The notes under the pieces were generated by a model, which was given only the letters and a program-made list of their open reading frames with translations, did not search any database and was not told the origin of the DNA. The position numbers were made by a program, and so were the translations under genes. Positions 47,184 through 59,800 of a DNA stretch of 64,000 bases are shown one piece after another (position 1 is the stretch's first letter; every line of letters begins with the position of its first letter). This stretch comes from Datisca glomerata (lineage: Eukaryota > Streptophyta > Magnoliopsida > Cucurbitales > Datiscaceae), in contig QANY01005064.1 in the NCBI GenBank assembly GCA_003255025.1, positions 558,001 to 622,000 on the forward strand, in the 5' to 3' direction.

Positions 47184-50100
47184 CCTTTAAATATGGTTGT
47201 ATTGTGGTTAAATTTACGACAGGTAGAAGTTCAAGTGAGGAAGAGGGTTAAGTGACTTTACCTATTTTTTGGGTTAAATTTACCTCATTTTTTGTTTCTT
47301 CTTAAAAACGTTATTATTGTTAATTTAATTTTTTAAATATATAAATCATTAGTTATGAGTCTTTAATGACTTATGTTATATATTTGACAAGCATGTGTCA
47401 ACCGTCGTCCCTACCCCATTAGGCTAGAGTTAACCACGGATTCTCCTTCTCTTCTTTTAAGCTTGAGTACAATTTTTCAGGGTTAAGCTAACGTTGCGGA
47501 AGACGTAAAGATGTCGTCAAGGTATGAAACATAATGTTAGCAATAAAAGTAATGAAGATGATTTAAGAAAAATAGAATAGCAATTGTCTTATCTTATAGC
47601 TAAGTTAGAGAGTTAGTGAGGGGAATTAAAAAAATTAGTTGTAGGTCGAGTTGGAACATATGGTTATAATTAGAATACAATATAAATATATTTAAAAATA
47701 TATAAAAGTAAATGGGGTGGGGATGGAGCTGATGATAGGCAAGGGATACTATATTTATCCTCCTCTCATACTCACGTGAATTTATTTATAATTATCTCAT
47801 ATTCACGTGAATTTATTTATAATTATCTCACACTCACGGTGGCGTCACCAATTTACTTACCAAAATTACAAGCTATTATTGGTGATATTGGCATCCCTAT
47901 GCTTTGCTTAAAAAGTTGAAGAAGTTGGTTGGATTGGATAGTTTGAGGTCAGATGTTTGACCATTTTATTGAAGATGAGTGAAACCATATGATTGGATTT
48001 GTGTTTAATTTGGTTCTTAAAAATTCATTTTGTCAATTTACTTAATTTACACATTCTTAACACTTGATTGTTTCCGTCAAGAATTGTGAATCGATTTTGC
48101 CATTCGCGTACGTGTCACATGAATGACTTACTGAAAAATGACGACTCGAAGTTGAAAGTTAGATCAACTTTTAAAAAGATTTAAAAAATAATCGTTTAAA
48201 TGATGATGTTTCACTCGCTTTAAAAAAATGATGATCGAACAATGTACATAAGAACTCAAGTTATCCCACCCAAAGACTCTAAAATGATAATTTTAATTAT
48301 TAATGACTTATATTCTATCAATTAAATTATCAAAAAGTAATAATCTCAAGAACAAATTAAAATTGAGGGATATTGTTATTTACATTTATCAAACTTTCAC
48401 TCTAAATCACAACACTCTCGTAATTTTAAAATCTTTTCTGATACTAACTTTTACTATCAACTAAAACATTTCGTACATCCGTTTGTTTTCATTTTATCCT
48501 CATTAAACAGTCACAACGTTGTTCATATCATATGATTTTAAGGGCATGTTTATTAATTAAATTTATGTTCGAGATTTAGGATTTGTATGTCTAATCTAGC
48601 TTTTATTAATATTTGGATTCGAATTCGTATGTTGAATCTAAATTTTAGTAAAAACGGATTCAGATTCAACGTAGGACTTGAATCGGGGATGACGAATCCA
48701 CAGGAGTGGGTTGTTTTTTAATCGTGAATTTAAATGAAATCTAACATTGACCCTCATGCATTAATTTAATTAAAAACCCTATACCTATAAATAAGTCATT
48801 CTTATTTTTTAAACTTCCCACTCGACTATGTTTCAGTACATCGGCGTAGAATCAATTGATTGGTGTCACTCTTAGCTAATTTATAATATTAATTTTACCA
48901 TCAACTTGTTCCAAGAAATTGATTTTCTCATCATCTCATGTTATTGCGTTAATCTAGAATAATTTAATAGAAAAGTAAAAAAAAAATTATGAAACAAAAA
49001 GAACGAAAATAATAATACACGTAATTTTAATTAAGTGTGGAAAAATATTTTTTTGAGTTAAATTACATGGAAGAGACACATTAGACTTTTATTTTGGGTT
49101 AAATTTACAAGATTTTTATTTAAAATATCAGAATTAATTGATTCTTTATTATTTTTATGTCCTCATTAGTCTTCTAATTATAGCGTCTTTTTAGTCATAA
49201 CAAGTTTGACATTAAAAGGTCATGTGGTGCTTTGAAGATGTCCTTTAGAATATTTCTAATGACTCAAGTTTCATATGTTTATAAACATCTTAGTACCTGT
49301 CAAAATAAAATTTCAAATATTAATTCTAGTATATAGAAACATTTTTGAATATTATAGACGTATGATAAACTTAATCATTCTTTACCATATATTAATGTTT
49401 AGAGTTTTTTCGTGAAATATTTCATCACATTTGACTCTATTAGGTGTAAACCTGTAGAATAATTTAAGAACAAACTTTAAATTTCAACATTAAAAATGTT
49501 AAATATACATAATACCATATTAAATACATTTGAATTATTAATATAACTATTATTCAGTATCCAATTAATCAAGAACATGCACAAAAATTTATTGTTCAAC
49601 TAAATTTTATACTCTAAAAAATCATATATATATATATATATTAAATAAACAATATAGCCTCCAGTAAGTGATGTTTACGCAAGCTACATTCAATTAAACT
49701 TCTATAAATAAGCTCCTAACTCTGACGTCGTCTCACTCAATCGTCAAAAATCATAATTTGATAAACTACATGCTAGCACCAACTTTTTCATTGAGTTTTT
49801 TTCTTAATTAAAGTTGAAACAAATGCAACTTTTCTTTTTTAAAAAGTCAGTAAAGCTCAATTGTGTGCATTCTTTGTGCTGAAGCTTTGAATTGAAATCA
49901 TAACTAAGAAAAATGTTGATGATGGTAGGTTCTTTTTACCCTAGTTAAATTGTATGTTGTGATTTTCCTTGGCAATATTATTGTAATCTTTATCGACGAA
50001 TTAGAGTTTATAATTGCATACTAGTAGATTAATTGAACATTAGTCATAATTTTACCAATGGTTTCTAATGTTTAAAAAAATTATTAATGTGTATGTAATG

Positions 50101-52640
50101 TGATTTAAATTCCTAGAAATAGATCGACTTCTAAATTCATATTATCTTTATGACTTTAAGTGATACATGTATTCATATATTATCATAATTAATGTGCGGA
50201 GATAAGTTCAATAAATATCTTCTAAAATACAAAATAAACATCTATGCCATTACATTTTCATATGTTACAATGTCAAACGTATTTTATATCAATTTTTCTA
50301 GAATACTGGAATGATTATTAGATTGATTTGAAAAAAAATCTTTTTCAACATTTTAATTAAGAAATAGAAGATGTCAAATTTAAAAAAAATAATAGACATG
50401 TACAATACAAAATACAATATATGGGTGGCTCTTAAAATCACACCATATGACTTTAAAAATAGGCAATTTCATATTAGTGACAACCATATGGATATAATAG
50501 TTTAAAAATATTTTTTTAATTTTTTTACATTTTTATATATGTTATGAGTGGTAATGGTAGATGGTAATGAGAAGAGAAAAAATTCCATCCCACTAATTTG
50601 TTAATCTTTTGTTAAAATTAATGTGCTGAATATTTAATAGATCTGAAAAATGTACTGTTACTTCACTACCGATCATTTAAGAGTATTTGACTTTGTAAGA
50701 TAATTCTTGTTGATTCACATGAGATTTTACGTGCCTCGTTCTACTTGAGTAAGAATATACGCTAGTAATATTATTTGAGTTAGAAAGTAAGTGAGTGATA
50801 GTTTTAATATGTATAGGATGCAACACTCTACTGCTTGCCTAACAGCACAAGCACGACATTTGTATTGCTCTTCCACAAACAACTCATCAAATAAGGAATC
50901 AAATAAGGAATCCTAGCTCCGTCTAACACCATAATACTATATAACAATTTTTCAGATAAAAAATAATAAAAAAACTAAAATTGTAATCGGATAACCCGAC
51001 CCGCACAAGAGTTGGAAAATGTCTCAAATTTAAAGGGCGATGAAGATCCAAGGTCCATAAAACAAGTACATTACAACACAATGTAATGTCATTTCTAATT
51101 TTTGCTGAATTAAACTATGGGCCCATCATACATTCATTTCATCTCCAACCAGACAAACCTCTTTCCTCTTTTACTCTTCTTATACAACAATTTCATCAAA
51201 TGTGAATTCATCCGCTTCAACACTTAGGCTTCCTCAAGAAGCTTATTTCATCTTCAAAATTTATGTTTCTCCATTTTCAACACTTATCTTCCTTTCATCT
51301 TCTTCTTCCTTGTCCATTTTTTACAATTATTGACTAAAAGGTAAATATGTTATGTATTATTCCATGATTTTTCAAAAAAAATTGCTAGTGAGTTTTATTA
51401 GAAATATTCTTAAGATTTTCAATGAGATTTTCTAAAACAAAGTTGATGATAAAAAACTCAGCAAGCAGTATCTTGAAGATGAAGACTTCAACGGTGATCA
51501 TAAAGTTCCAAATGTCTTCAAGATGGATCTTAAGAAGCGTTTGATTAGGGCTTTTCATAGTAAAATACATCGTAAACTTATTTTTCAACATTTTTTCACA
51601 TTTGTTTCAAGTTATTCTACCTACCACTTTCCCACAAAGATCTACTTTACCAAATAATATTCATTTACCCATTTTATCAACATATCTACAAATTTTCCAA
51701 AATATCTTTTATCTTCCCAAAATCTCATAAAACACTATTATTTGCTATATTCCTCCCTACTTGAATTGAGTATTTTATTTTCTTTAAAATCAAAGTCGCA
51801 ACTACGGGTTTCAGAAAATCTTGATCCCGAAATCTTGTTTGAATGTTATGGTCCCTATGGGACTAAACTCGTCATGATCATGAATTTAAGATTTTTTTTC
51901 CCTATCCATAGTCTGTCCGGACCAAGATTTTCATCTTGACCGATCCGTTTCTAAAAGGCCCATCCCTCAAACCCATCTCATGCCCCATCCGACGAGATTA
52001 AAATATCCATGTTTATTGAATGGTATAAAATACTATGTTTGAAAAATATAAGAATACATAAACTCTTTATATATCTATAATATAAACTATAAAATATTAT
52101 GTTATAGTCATGTAAGAAGATGTTATGTTATGTTGAGTGTTTCCTTACTAAATATGAAAATTAATTAGGTGATATTGGAGAAAACAATCTACATACAAAT
52201 TTTCTTCGTAAATTTTGAGCAATCTGCCAATTGATTTATTTGTATGTTTGTTTAAAAAATACAGTAAATGACATATTTGACTTTTATATTTTAAACCAAG
52301 TTTTAATGTCTCATTATAGTGAAAAAATAACATAATTTCATCACCAACGTTCACACATTATTTTCATGTAGTCATCCCATCAATCACAATCAATATTTTT
52401 AACATGTTTGTTGTCATGACATGTTATTTATACATGTGTCATGTCAGAAAATATGTTAAAAAATTTTGGTTACTGACAGAATGGCTACATTGAAACGCAT
52501 AAAACGTTGATAGAGAAATATTGAGTTTTTTAACTATAATTGTTGACGGCTAGATCTCATTGTCCTATTGGACCTCCGACTCATTTTCTTAGCTCTTTGG
52601 TGGAAACTACAAGGCTATTTTACCCTTTCATTCCTATAGA
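47184..52640. other. Long AT-rich non-coding region
   Basis: I find no gene over 5.4 kb. Features are limited to AT-rich DNA, an AT dinucleotide run at about 49626-49641, a short tandem copy CAAATAAGGAAT at 50888-50912, and a stretch at 51460-51550 with TTGAAGATGAAGACTTC phrases like those of the array at 54530. Confidence 0.5.
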
Positions 52641-52644
52641 CGTC

Positions 52645-54110
52645 GTCAATCTGTCAAATCTTGCGGATGAGATCAGGCCAACAATGTTTGTGCTCCACTT
52701 CTCTCTTCACACCTACAATGGGGGAAGGTAAAGTAGGAGACCAATGAAGAAGGGCGGGTGGTCTCCTTAAGTCAGTAAAGGATGAAGGAGAGCAAAGTAG
52801 AGAAATAGTTGGAAGTTGTTGCACACCTATTAAAGTGCATTTACCAGGGTATTTATAGTGGAAAGCTGGCCATAATGTTGAGTTGGTCTTCGTTCATTAG
52901 CAGGCCTCTCCTCTAATGGGGTGCCTCCTTGAACCAGCTCCCGACTCAGGTTTCTCTTATTGGCTTGGTGGGGTACGAGGACAGTTTGTCCTCATATCCA
53001 ACAATGTACTTCATCGACCTCTATTGGACCGGCTGTATTAAATGCTTATGATGACACCGTGCTGGGTGCAAGTTGATTGACTCCTTGGGTAGTGAGCTTC
53101 ATGCTTTTTCTCAGGCCCTCATCTCTGATTGGCCTAGATGTATTAAATGTATACGATGGCACCTTGCATTCTTTTACCTCGGCCTAGGTGCCTTATTTGA
53201 GCTGAGGCGGGAGATTTCTCACCCTTAAGTCCTTCTCCAAGGGGGACCCTCTTTCTGTTGGGATTTAGTCAAAACATAAGTTGATTCACACGAGCATTAC
53301 TTGTCGCCCTCGAGGGTTTTGAGACGCTTGGCCCCGGGGAGGGTAAACTCCCTTAAAGCGCTAAGCCTCGGGGAAGTTTATCCCCCGGGGCGTAGGCCTC
53401 AGGGAAGACTACCCACCTCAGGGCCTAGCGCTTAGGGGGAGTTTACCCTCCCACGGGCCAAGCGTCTCGGAACCCTCGAGAGTCACAGATGGTGCTCGTG
53501 TGAATCAACTTGTGTTTTGACTAAATCCTAACAGGAAGATGTTTCCTCTTGGAGAAGGACTTAAGAGCGGGAAATCTCCCACCTTAGCTCAAATATGGCG
53601 CATGGGTCGAGGTAAAAGCTTGCAAAGTGTCATTGTATACATTTAATACACCTAGGTCAATCAAAGATGAGGGTATGAGAAAAAGCATGAAGTTCATTAT
53701 CCAATGAGTCAGTCAACCTGCACCTAGCAGTATGTCATCATAAGCATTTAATACGGTCAGTCCAATAGAGGTCGAGGAAGGGCATTGTGGGATACGAGGA
53801 CAAACTGTCCTGACACCCGAGGTCATCATCTGTTACCCCATACCCCACAAAGCCAATCAGAGAAGCATGATTGGGGTGCGTCCTCGAACCACTATAAATA
53901 CCCTGGTAAATGCACTTTAATAGGCACGCAACAACTTCTAACTACTTCTCTACTCTGTTCTCCTTCATCCCGTACTGGCTTAAGGAGACCACATGCCCTT
54001 CTTCATTGGTCTCCTACTTTATCGTCCCTCATTGCAGGTGTGGCGAGAGAAATGGAGCACATACATTCTTGGCCTGATCTCATCCCCTAGATTTAGCCGT
54101 CAAGATCACA
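52645..54110. repeat. Large inverted repeat of LTR-like arms
   Basis: The left arm (about 52645-53391) and right arm (about 53392-54110) are reverse complements along most of their length, with substitutions and a few indels. Matching landmarks are GATGAGATCAGGCCAA with TTGGCCTGATCTCATC, GGTATTTATAGTGG with CCACTATAAATACC, and AGTTGATTCACACGAGC with GCTCGTGTGAATCAACTT. Each arm has a TATA-like box directed outwards followed by a short transcript-like region, as in an LTR. The centre is GC-rich (CCCCGGGG). There is no coding interior between the arms. Confidence 0.85.
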
Positions 54111-54529
54111 TTGGAACTTGGTATAAATTACAATGGCTAGATGTAATTTTCTTTATAAAAAATTGTACGTTGTAAGCAAAATTTTATTTTGCCTTTGGCG
54201 TAGTAAAAAAATAGTGAATTTGATTTTATTAGTGGTGTTGGTATAATAGTTAATCTGTTAGAGTGTTAACATAGTTAAAATAGTTAACATATGGGCTCTA
54301 CAATAATTTAAATATTTTTAAATTCTTTATACACTTTTTCCAATAACTTTGCCCACTTTGATTATACTAGACAAGGTAATCTCATCATCCTATCCTAGTA
54401 ACTTTTTAATCTAACCATGTGTTACTAAATATGATTATCTTAAAATCTTGTTATCTAAATTTACCACTTAAACTAACCTATCCACCTAACATTTCAGCAT
54501 TCTTATTTATCCGTATCTAGGGGCCCGTT

Positions 54530-54860
54530 AAAGACATCTTGAAGACGTTTTAACGATATCTTGAAGAACTTTTGAAGACAACTTAAAGACGTCTTGAAGA
54601 CTACTTGAAGATGTCTTGAACACATCTTGAAGACATCAAGATCCATTTTGAAGACTTCGCAATCCATCTTAATGACTTTAAGATTCATCTTGAAAACTTC
54701 ACAATCAATTTTGAAGACTTCATGTTCTATGTTGAAGACTTCACAATGTCTCCAAGATGTCTTCAAGATCCTTTTTGAAGACCTCAAGATTCGTCTTGAA
54801 AGCATCTTAAAGACTTCACGATCTATCTTGAAGACTTTACGATGTCTTCATGATATTTCC
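54530..54860. repeat. GAAGAC-rich degenerate array
   Basis: Nine GAAGAC hexamers occur on the plus strand and two as GTCTTC within about 330 bases, mostly in TTGAAGACTTC-like phrases alternating with AAGATCCAT- or CAATCCAT-like phrases. The long open frames in it are by-products of the repeat and contain no known domain. Confidence 0.75.
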
Positions 54861-56810
54861 AAGATGTATTCTGAAAGCTTCAAAAATACCCATTGCTTTG
54901 TCTGTTTCATTACTTAAGTAGGTCCTACTCAACCATTACTTGTCTCATTCTCCTTTCCTAAAATACTCATTGCTTTGTCTCTTTCACTTTAACAACTTCT
55001 CCCTATCCACCATTTCTAGCTTCTCTCATTCTCACATTCTCACATTCTCGGTCATTTTCAGATGTGGTTCAAATCATATGTTTAGAAAACACTTCAATAA
55101 GATTTTGATTTTTGATTTTTAGGCTAATGAGCTTTGATTTGTTCAACGATTTTTAGGTGTTCCATTTTGTCTCTCATTTTCAAATCTTGTATTTTTATTT
55201 CTAATCAGAGTATTTTTAGTCTAAAAATGGAGTATTTTTATAGAACTTATGTTTATTTATCAATTAACTGGAGTATGACCATTTTGATTTTTAGGGAGGG
55301 ACTCTCTTATAGAACTTCAAGTACCAAACAATTTTCTTTTGATAATGACACGATGTAATATTTCTATTATTTATTTAAAATATAATCCACAAACGTAATT
55401 CTTTTTGTAAGTCAATTTTAAATTATAAAAATTACTTTAATTTTAAGAAATATACAAACAAATCATAAACCAACTATGGTTAAACAAGTCATCATACAAA
55501 TTTGATTCTAATGGATGATGGTTAGTAAACACATAAAAATGAATGACATCTCATTTTTTTTCCCATTACTAACAGTAAACATATATAAAAAAATTATCTT
55601 TCTTTCTTTCACTCTCCCTTTCCTTCCTTTACCTTTACCTTTACCATTTCTCCCTTTCTTTCCCTTTACCATTTGGTATACATGCCCCAAACGTTTTGCA
55701 AGTTTGTCCAACTATTATCTTATCATTGGAATTTTTTAGCCAGTTGATACCTCGTCAGCATATCTCATATTACATCTATAGAGTTATGAATGGTGTGATT
55801 TTGAATCATCTCCCTGCTTACCAGCAGCCGGATCTTTACCATCCAAAAAATTAAGCATGAACTTGCATAATAATTTTAGTCATCCAAAGGAGGCCCCATG
55901 TAGTCTCTCTTTTTTTTTCAATTCTATCAGCAAAACAAGTTCCATGGTACATAGCAAACTGCAGTACTATTTGAAAAGGAGCATTCCAAAATAAAACACA
56001 CGACAAACACGGACACATTGATACATAAGTTGTGTACGCAATATTTTGTAAAAAAAACCATAATAATTTGTAAAAAAACCATAAAGTTTCAACTTTTTAT
56101 AAAGAATTTCAGACAATATATTATGTCACAAGGTGATATCCAAGAATTGAACGGCAAAAAGAAAACAGGTTCCTAACATCTTTTTTTTTATCGGTAGGTT
56201 CCGAACATCTTGTAAGCAACAAGAAATGTTGAACATGCTAGAACACATTCCTTAAGTATCCAACACGCGTTGGACTCGCTTAAGATATGTTGAAATGTGC
56301 TAACTGTTTGACGCTTACTCTATGATATGTCCAACACGTGTCAGGATTGTGTTGGTGTTCCACACAACAAACTAGTGTAAGAGACATTTCTGTGCTTTAG
56401 AGAAGAACATCATTTATAGGACAAATCAAATCGAAACAGAGAATGCGAGAGCAAACAACAAAGACAGTATAGTGCTGAATATTCTTGATCAAACGCTGAT
56501 ATTGACAATAACGTCTGCAAAAATTGGTACAAGATAGTAATATGCAATAAGGCAAGAAACTAAAAGCTTTCTCAAACGCAACTAACCCCAGTATTCTACC
56601 TCCGCTCTTATATATCCTTCAAAAACGATCTAGTTTAGATCAAAACATCAGGTTGAAGTGAAACATTCGACATGTATTCTTCATCCCCAACTATTTTACA
56701 CAAAATACCTATGCAGTGAATTTGATGTGACGAATAGAATATACTAATTTCTCTCTAAGGAGAAAAATCAACATCATATACAAGATTAGATTAGCTTTCA
56801 TTAAGCTTAA
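54861..56810. other. Non-coding stretch downstream of the methyltransferase gene
   Basis: No gene is recognised. AAAATACYCATTGCTTTGTC occurs twice (54888 and 54957). A CCTTT-rich stretch at 55600-55670 gives spurious Lys/Gly-rich frames. Confidence 0.5.
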
Positions 56811-59800
56811 TCATTTGTGGAAAACCAAAACCGGACGGTTGAATCCTTTTTTGCTGTTTAAGCTTGAAGTTACATCATCAACCATTTTAAATCCAATCTG
56901 TAGTTCATAGAAAACAAATTTGTGAGATGCAAGTATGAGTAATGCCATGTAAAAATGCAATTTCTTCTCTATTGCATACACTGAATCCATTAAACCACTA
57001 GTTGTGTCGAGTTGAAAATATAAATATACCTTATCAAGAAGTATCTCTTGAAACTGTGATGGACGTAGGTCTATACTGCGGTAGTTTTTCGCAATTGTCT
57101 ACAAAAATGTAATGGAATTAAATCCAAGGAGATTGGCATCAAGAAATAGTGAAGATACTGAAAACTGAATTTGTACAGCACGCAATGGCATAAGTTATTC
57201 TTCAATACCAACATTACGAATATGAAGACAAAAGTCACTGGATTTATGATTAAGTGGTTGATTATCTAGAAAAAAAATTCCGGCGTGCACACAAAATTTT
57301 TTGTTACCTCAGACACACGCCGATTGCTTTCATAGGATTTCCAAGGTTGAGGCTCCAAAATAAGAATGCCACCCTTTTGTAAGAACAAAAAATATAGTTC
57401 AGAAGAAGATTAGTTATAACAAAGGGAAAATTAAAGCATAATCATTCTAAACCAAAAACTCATGATCAGCTGATGGGAAATAAAGTTTTAAAAGAATAGG
57501 TTACAACAATTACCGGGCGTAGCAGTCTCCAAATCTTTGAAAATACTGTAATCAACCCATCATCTCCCCAATTAAGATGTATCCACTTTGTTACGCTCAA
57601 ACTATATTCCGCGAACAACAGAAATTTCACCAGTTTAACGGTGTTGCGATCTTAAGAAAAAATAGGGTATTATCAATAGTAAACAACAAATGCACGAGAT
57701 CAACTTACCAAAGAATTGTATCATAATGCTTTCCTTGTGGAAGATGGCTCTGAACAAAATTTTCTCGTCGGAAAGACACAACAGTAGAAAGATTCCCATC
57801 TTTTTCCTCCAAAATATCCGTAGCATTGATTTCTGAAGCATTCTTACCCTCTGCAGATTCCAGCTTAGAAGCTTTTGCATGTGTCTCCTTCGCATGGTCC
57901 CTTCTGGAAACTTTTTTGAGATGCCAATAAGCATCATCAATTCGATCTGGCACATAAAGACGACAACGTTGCCTAAGATTAAAAACAGTATGTGATAATC
58001 ATAAATCTAAACTGTCGGAGCTTCAATATTTTATCATTCCATCTGGCACATGCTGCTAAAGCTCTACTTTCAAAGAAAAATGAATGAAACTACAAATTCG
58101 AAACCTCCTCAAATGAAAGGAAGGTTGGATAAAATATTCCTGACATTTTTATATAAGCAAGTTCTGCAGCTGTAGCCAATGTTTATCAAATACAAAAATG
58201 TAAGCATACGCATACTCACTCACACAGCATTTCAGCAAAGAAAGATCCCAATCTCAGACAACGGAAAATTAATGCAGTACATGTAAGGGGGAAGGAAACT
58301 TTGACAAACAACATATTTCTCTGATCAGAGAATGTATACGTCAAAAGAAGTAACTCCAAGCTATCCAACCAGTCAAGGAACACTCACTACTTTACAAAAG
58401 TCACTCACTTCTAATTTGATCAACCATGAACGTATACTTTTTCCATAGGAGCTGCGTTACTATTATGCTGGAAATCTATCCTTGAACAAGCGACAAAAAT
58501 TGATCGAACTAGCCTGTCCAAAAGCCCCCAAAGACTAATCAACCATAGACCCTATCATTTGTAATTAGGCATCTAATCAATCAAATGCTTTTGTTTGAGC
58601 AATTAAACTTTGCTCTGACTGTTCTTTTACGACATTAGACACTAGCGATGCTCAGACGACATTTTGAGCATCTCCCAATCCTTTGGTAATGAAGCCAAAG
58701 ATTGCTTCTTTCCACCATGAATCAACGAAACTCAAGGAAGAAAGAAATTTGATTCTCATCAAAATCTGCGGTTATTGGTGAGGTGGAGCTTATATCATGT
58801 GAGTTTGATAGGAGTTTCTCTGCAAACAAACACTATTCTAACCACAACAGCAACCCAAATAGTAAAAACAGAGAAGCTACAGTCTTAAGCAATGAAGAAA
58901 AGCAATCTTGAATACTCAACAATGGTGAACTTCACCAAGAACAGTGAAATTACACCCATATACCAAGATGTTCGAGAGCTTGGCCTCCCCCAAAATAGCC
59001 ACTACCCCCCCACCCCTCTTCCTTATTCAATCCTCATGATTACAAAAGCCTAACTAACTTGCCTAGTCAGCATCATATTTCTCTCTCCCCTAACCAACTC
59101 ATTTCTGCCCCTTTTTCCAGCTTATCCCCCCCCCCTAATTACAGTTACTCTTTCTTTTCTACGGGACTAACATTACCCCCCTCTCGAAAAGACACCTTGT
59201 CCTCAAGGTGCTAGAGTTCCCTAGTGTGTTCAGCCTCCTCTATCTATTTGGTCTCAACACCTCCCACATCTCCCAAATCCAAGTCCTCGGAGATGCCGAT
59301 TTCATCCACCAGCAATACTTGAAGCTGCCAGTTCCTGCGAACATGCCCAGAGTAAAAAATTTCATTGCATCATAAGCATAAACACTTTTCTCGCCTTCGC
59401 TGTAACTCAGCATCAGTATATCACTGGAAACCGGCCGTCCCCCTCGTCGTCGGCACACCTCCTACCCCCTTGGTCGCCGATATCGCTAGTGGTGGCTGGT
59501 TGGTCGTCGGTGAGAAGCTGGCGCGGCTCTAGTTCGCGTCCTGGGTCGCGAAGCCTCCTATCGTGAACCCTAGAGTCACGGGTCCTCCTGTGTTCGCAGG
59601 TTTGAACAGAAACGGGTTAGAACCCGCGTGAGGGCTAGGGTTTTAATAGTGTGGGACCCGACCCGTCTGGGATAGACGAATTTTATCCTCCACCATTTGG
59701 GCAGACTCCATCATCTCCAGCAAAACCTTGGGTCTCATCATCCTCACCTCAACCTAATGTGTGGCTTCAACCCATTGATGAAAACACCCTCCAAAACCTC

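Noticed and set aside
54503..54917. Lys/Phe-rich open frames on both strands
   Set aside because: They come from the GAAGAC repeat array; both strands stay open because of the repeat, not because of a gene.
55508..55739. Gly/Lys-rich and Pro/Leu-rich frames
   Set aside because: Product of a CCTTT-rich low-complexity tract.
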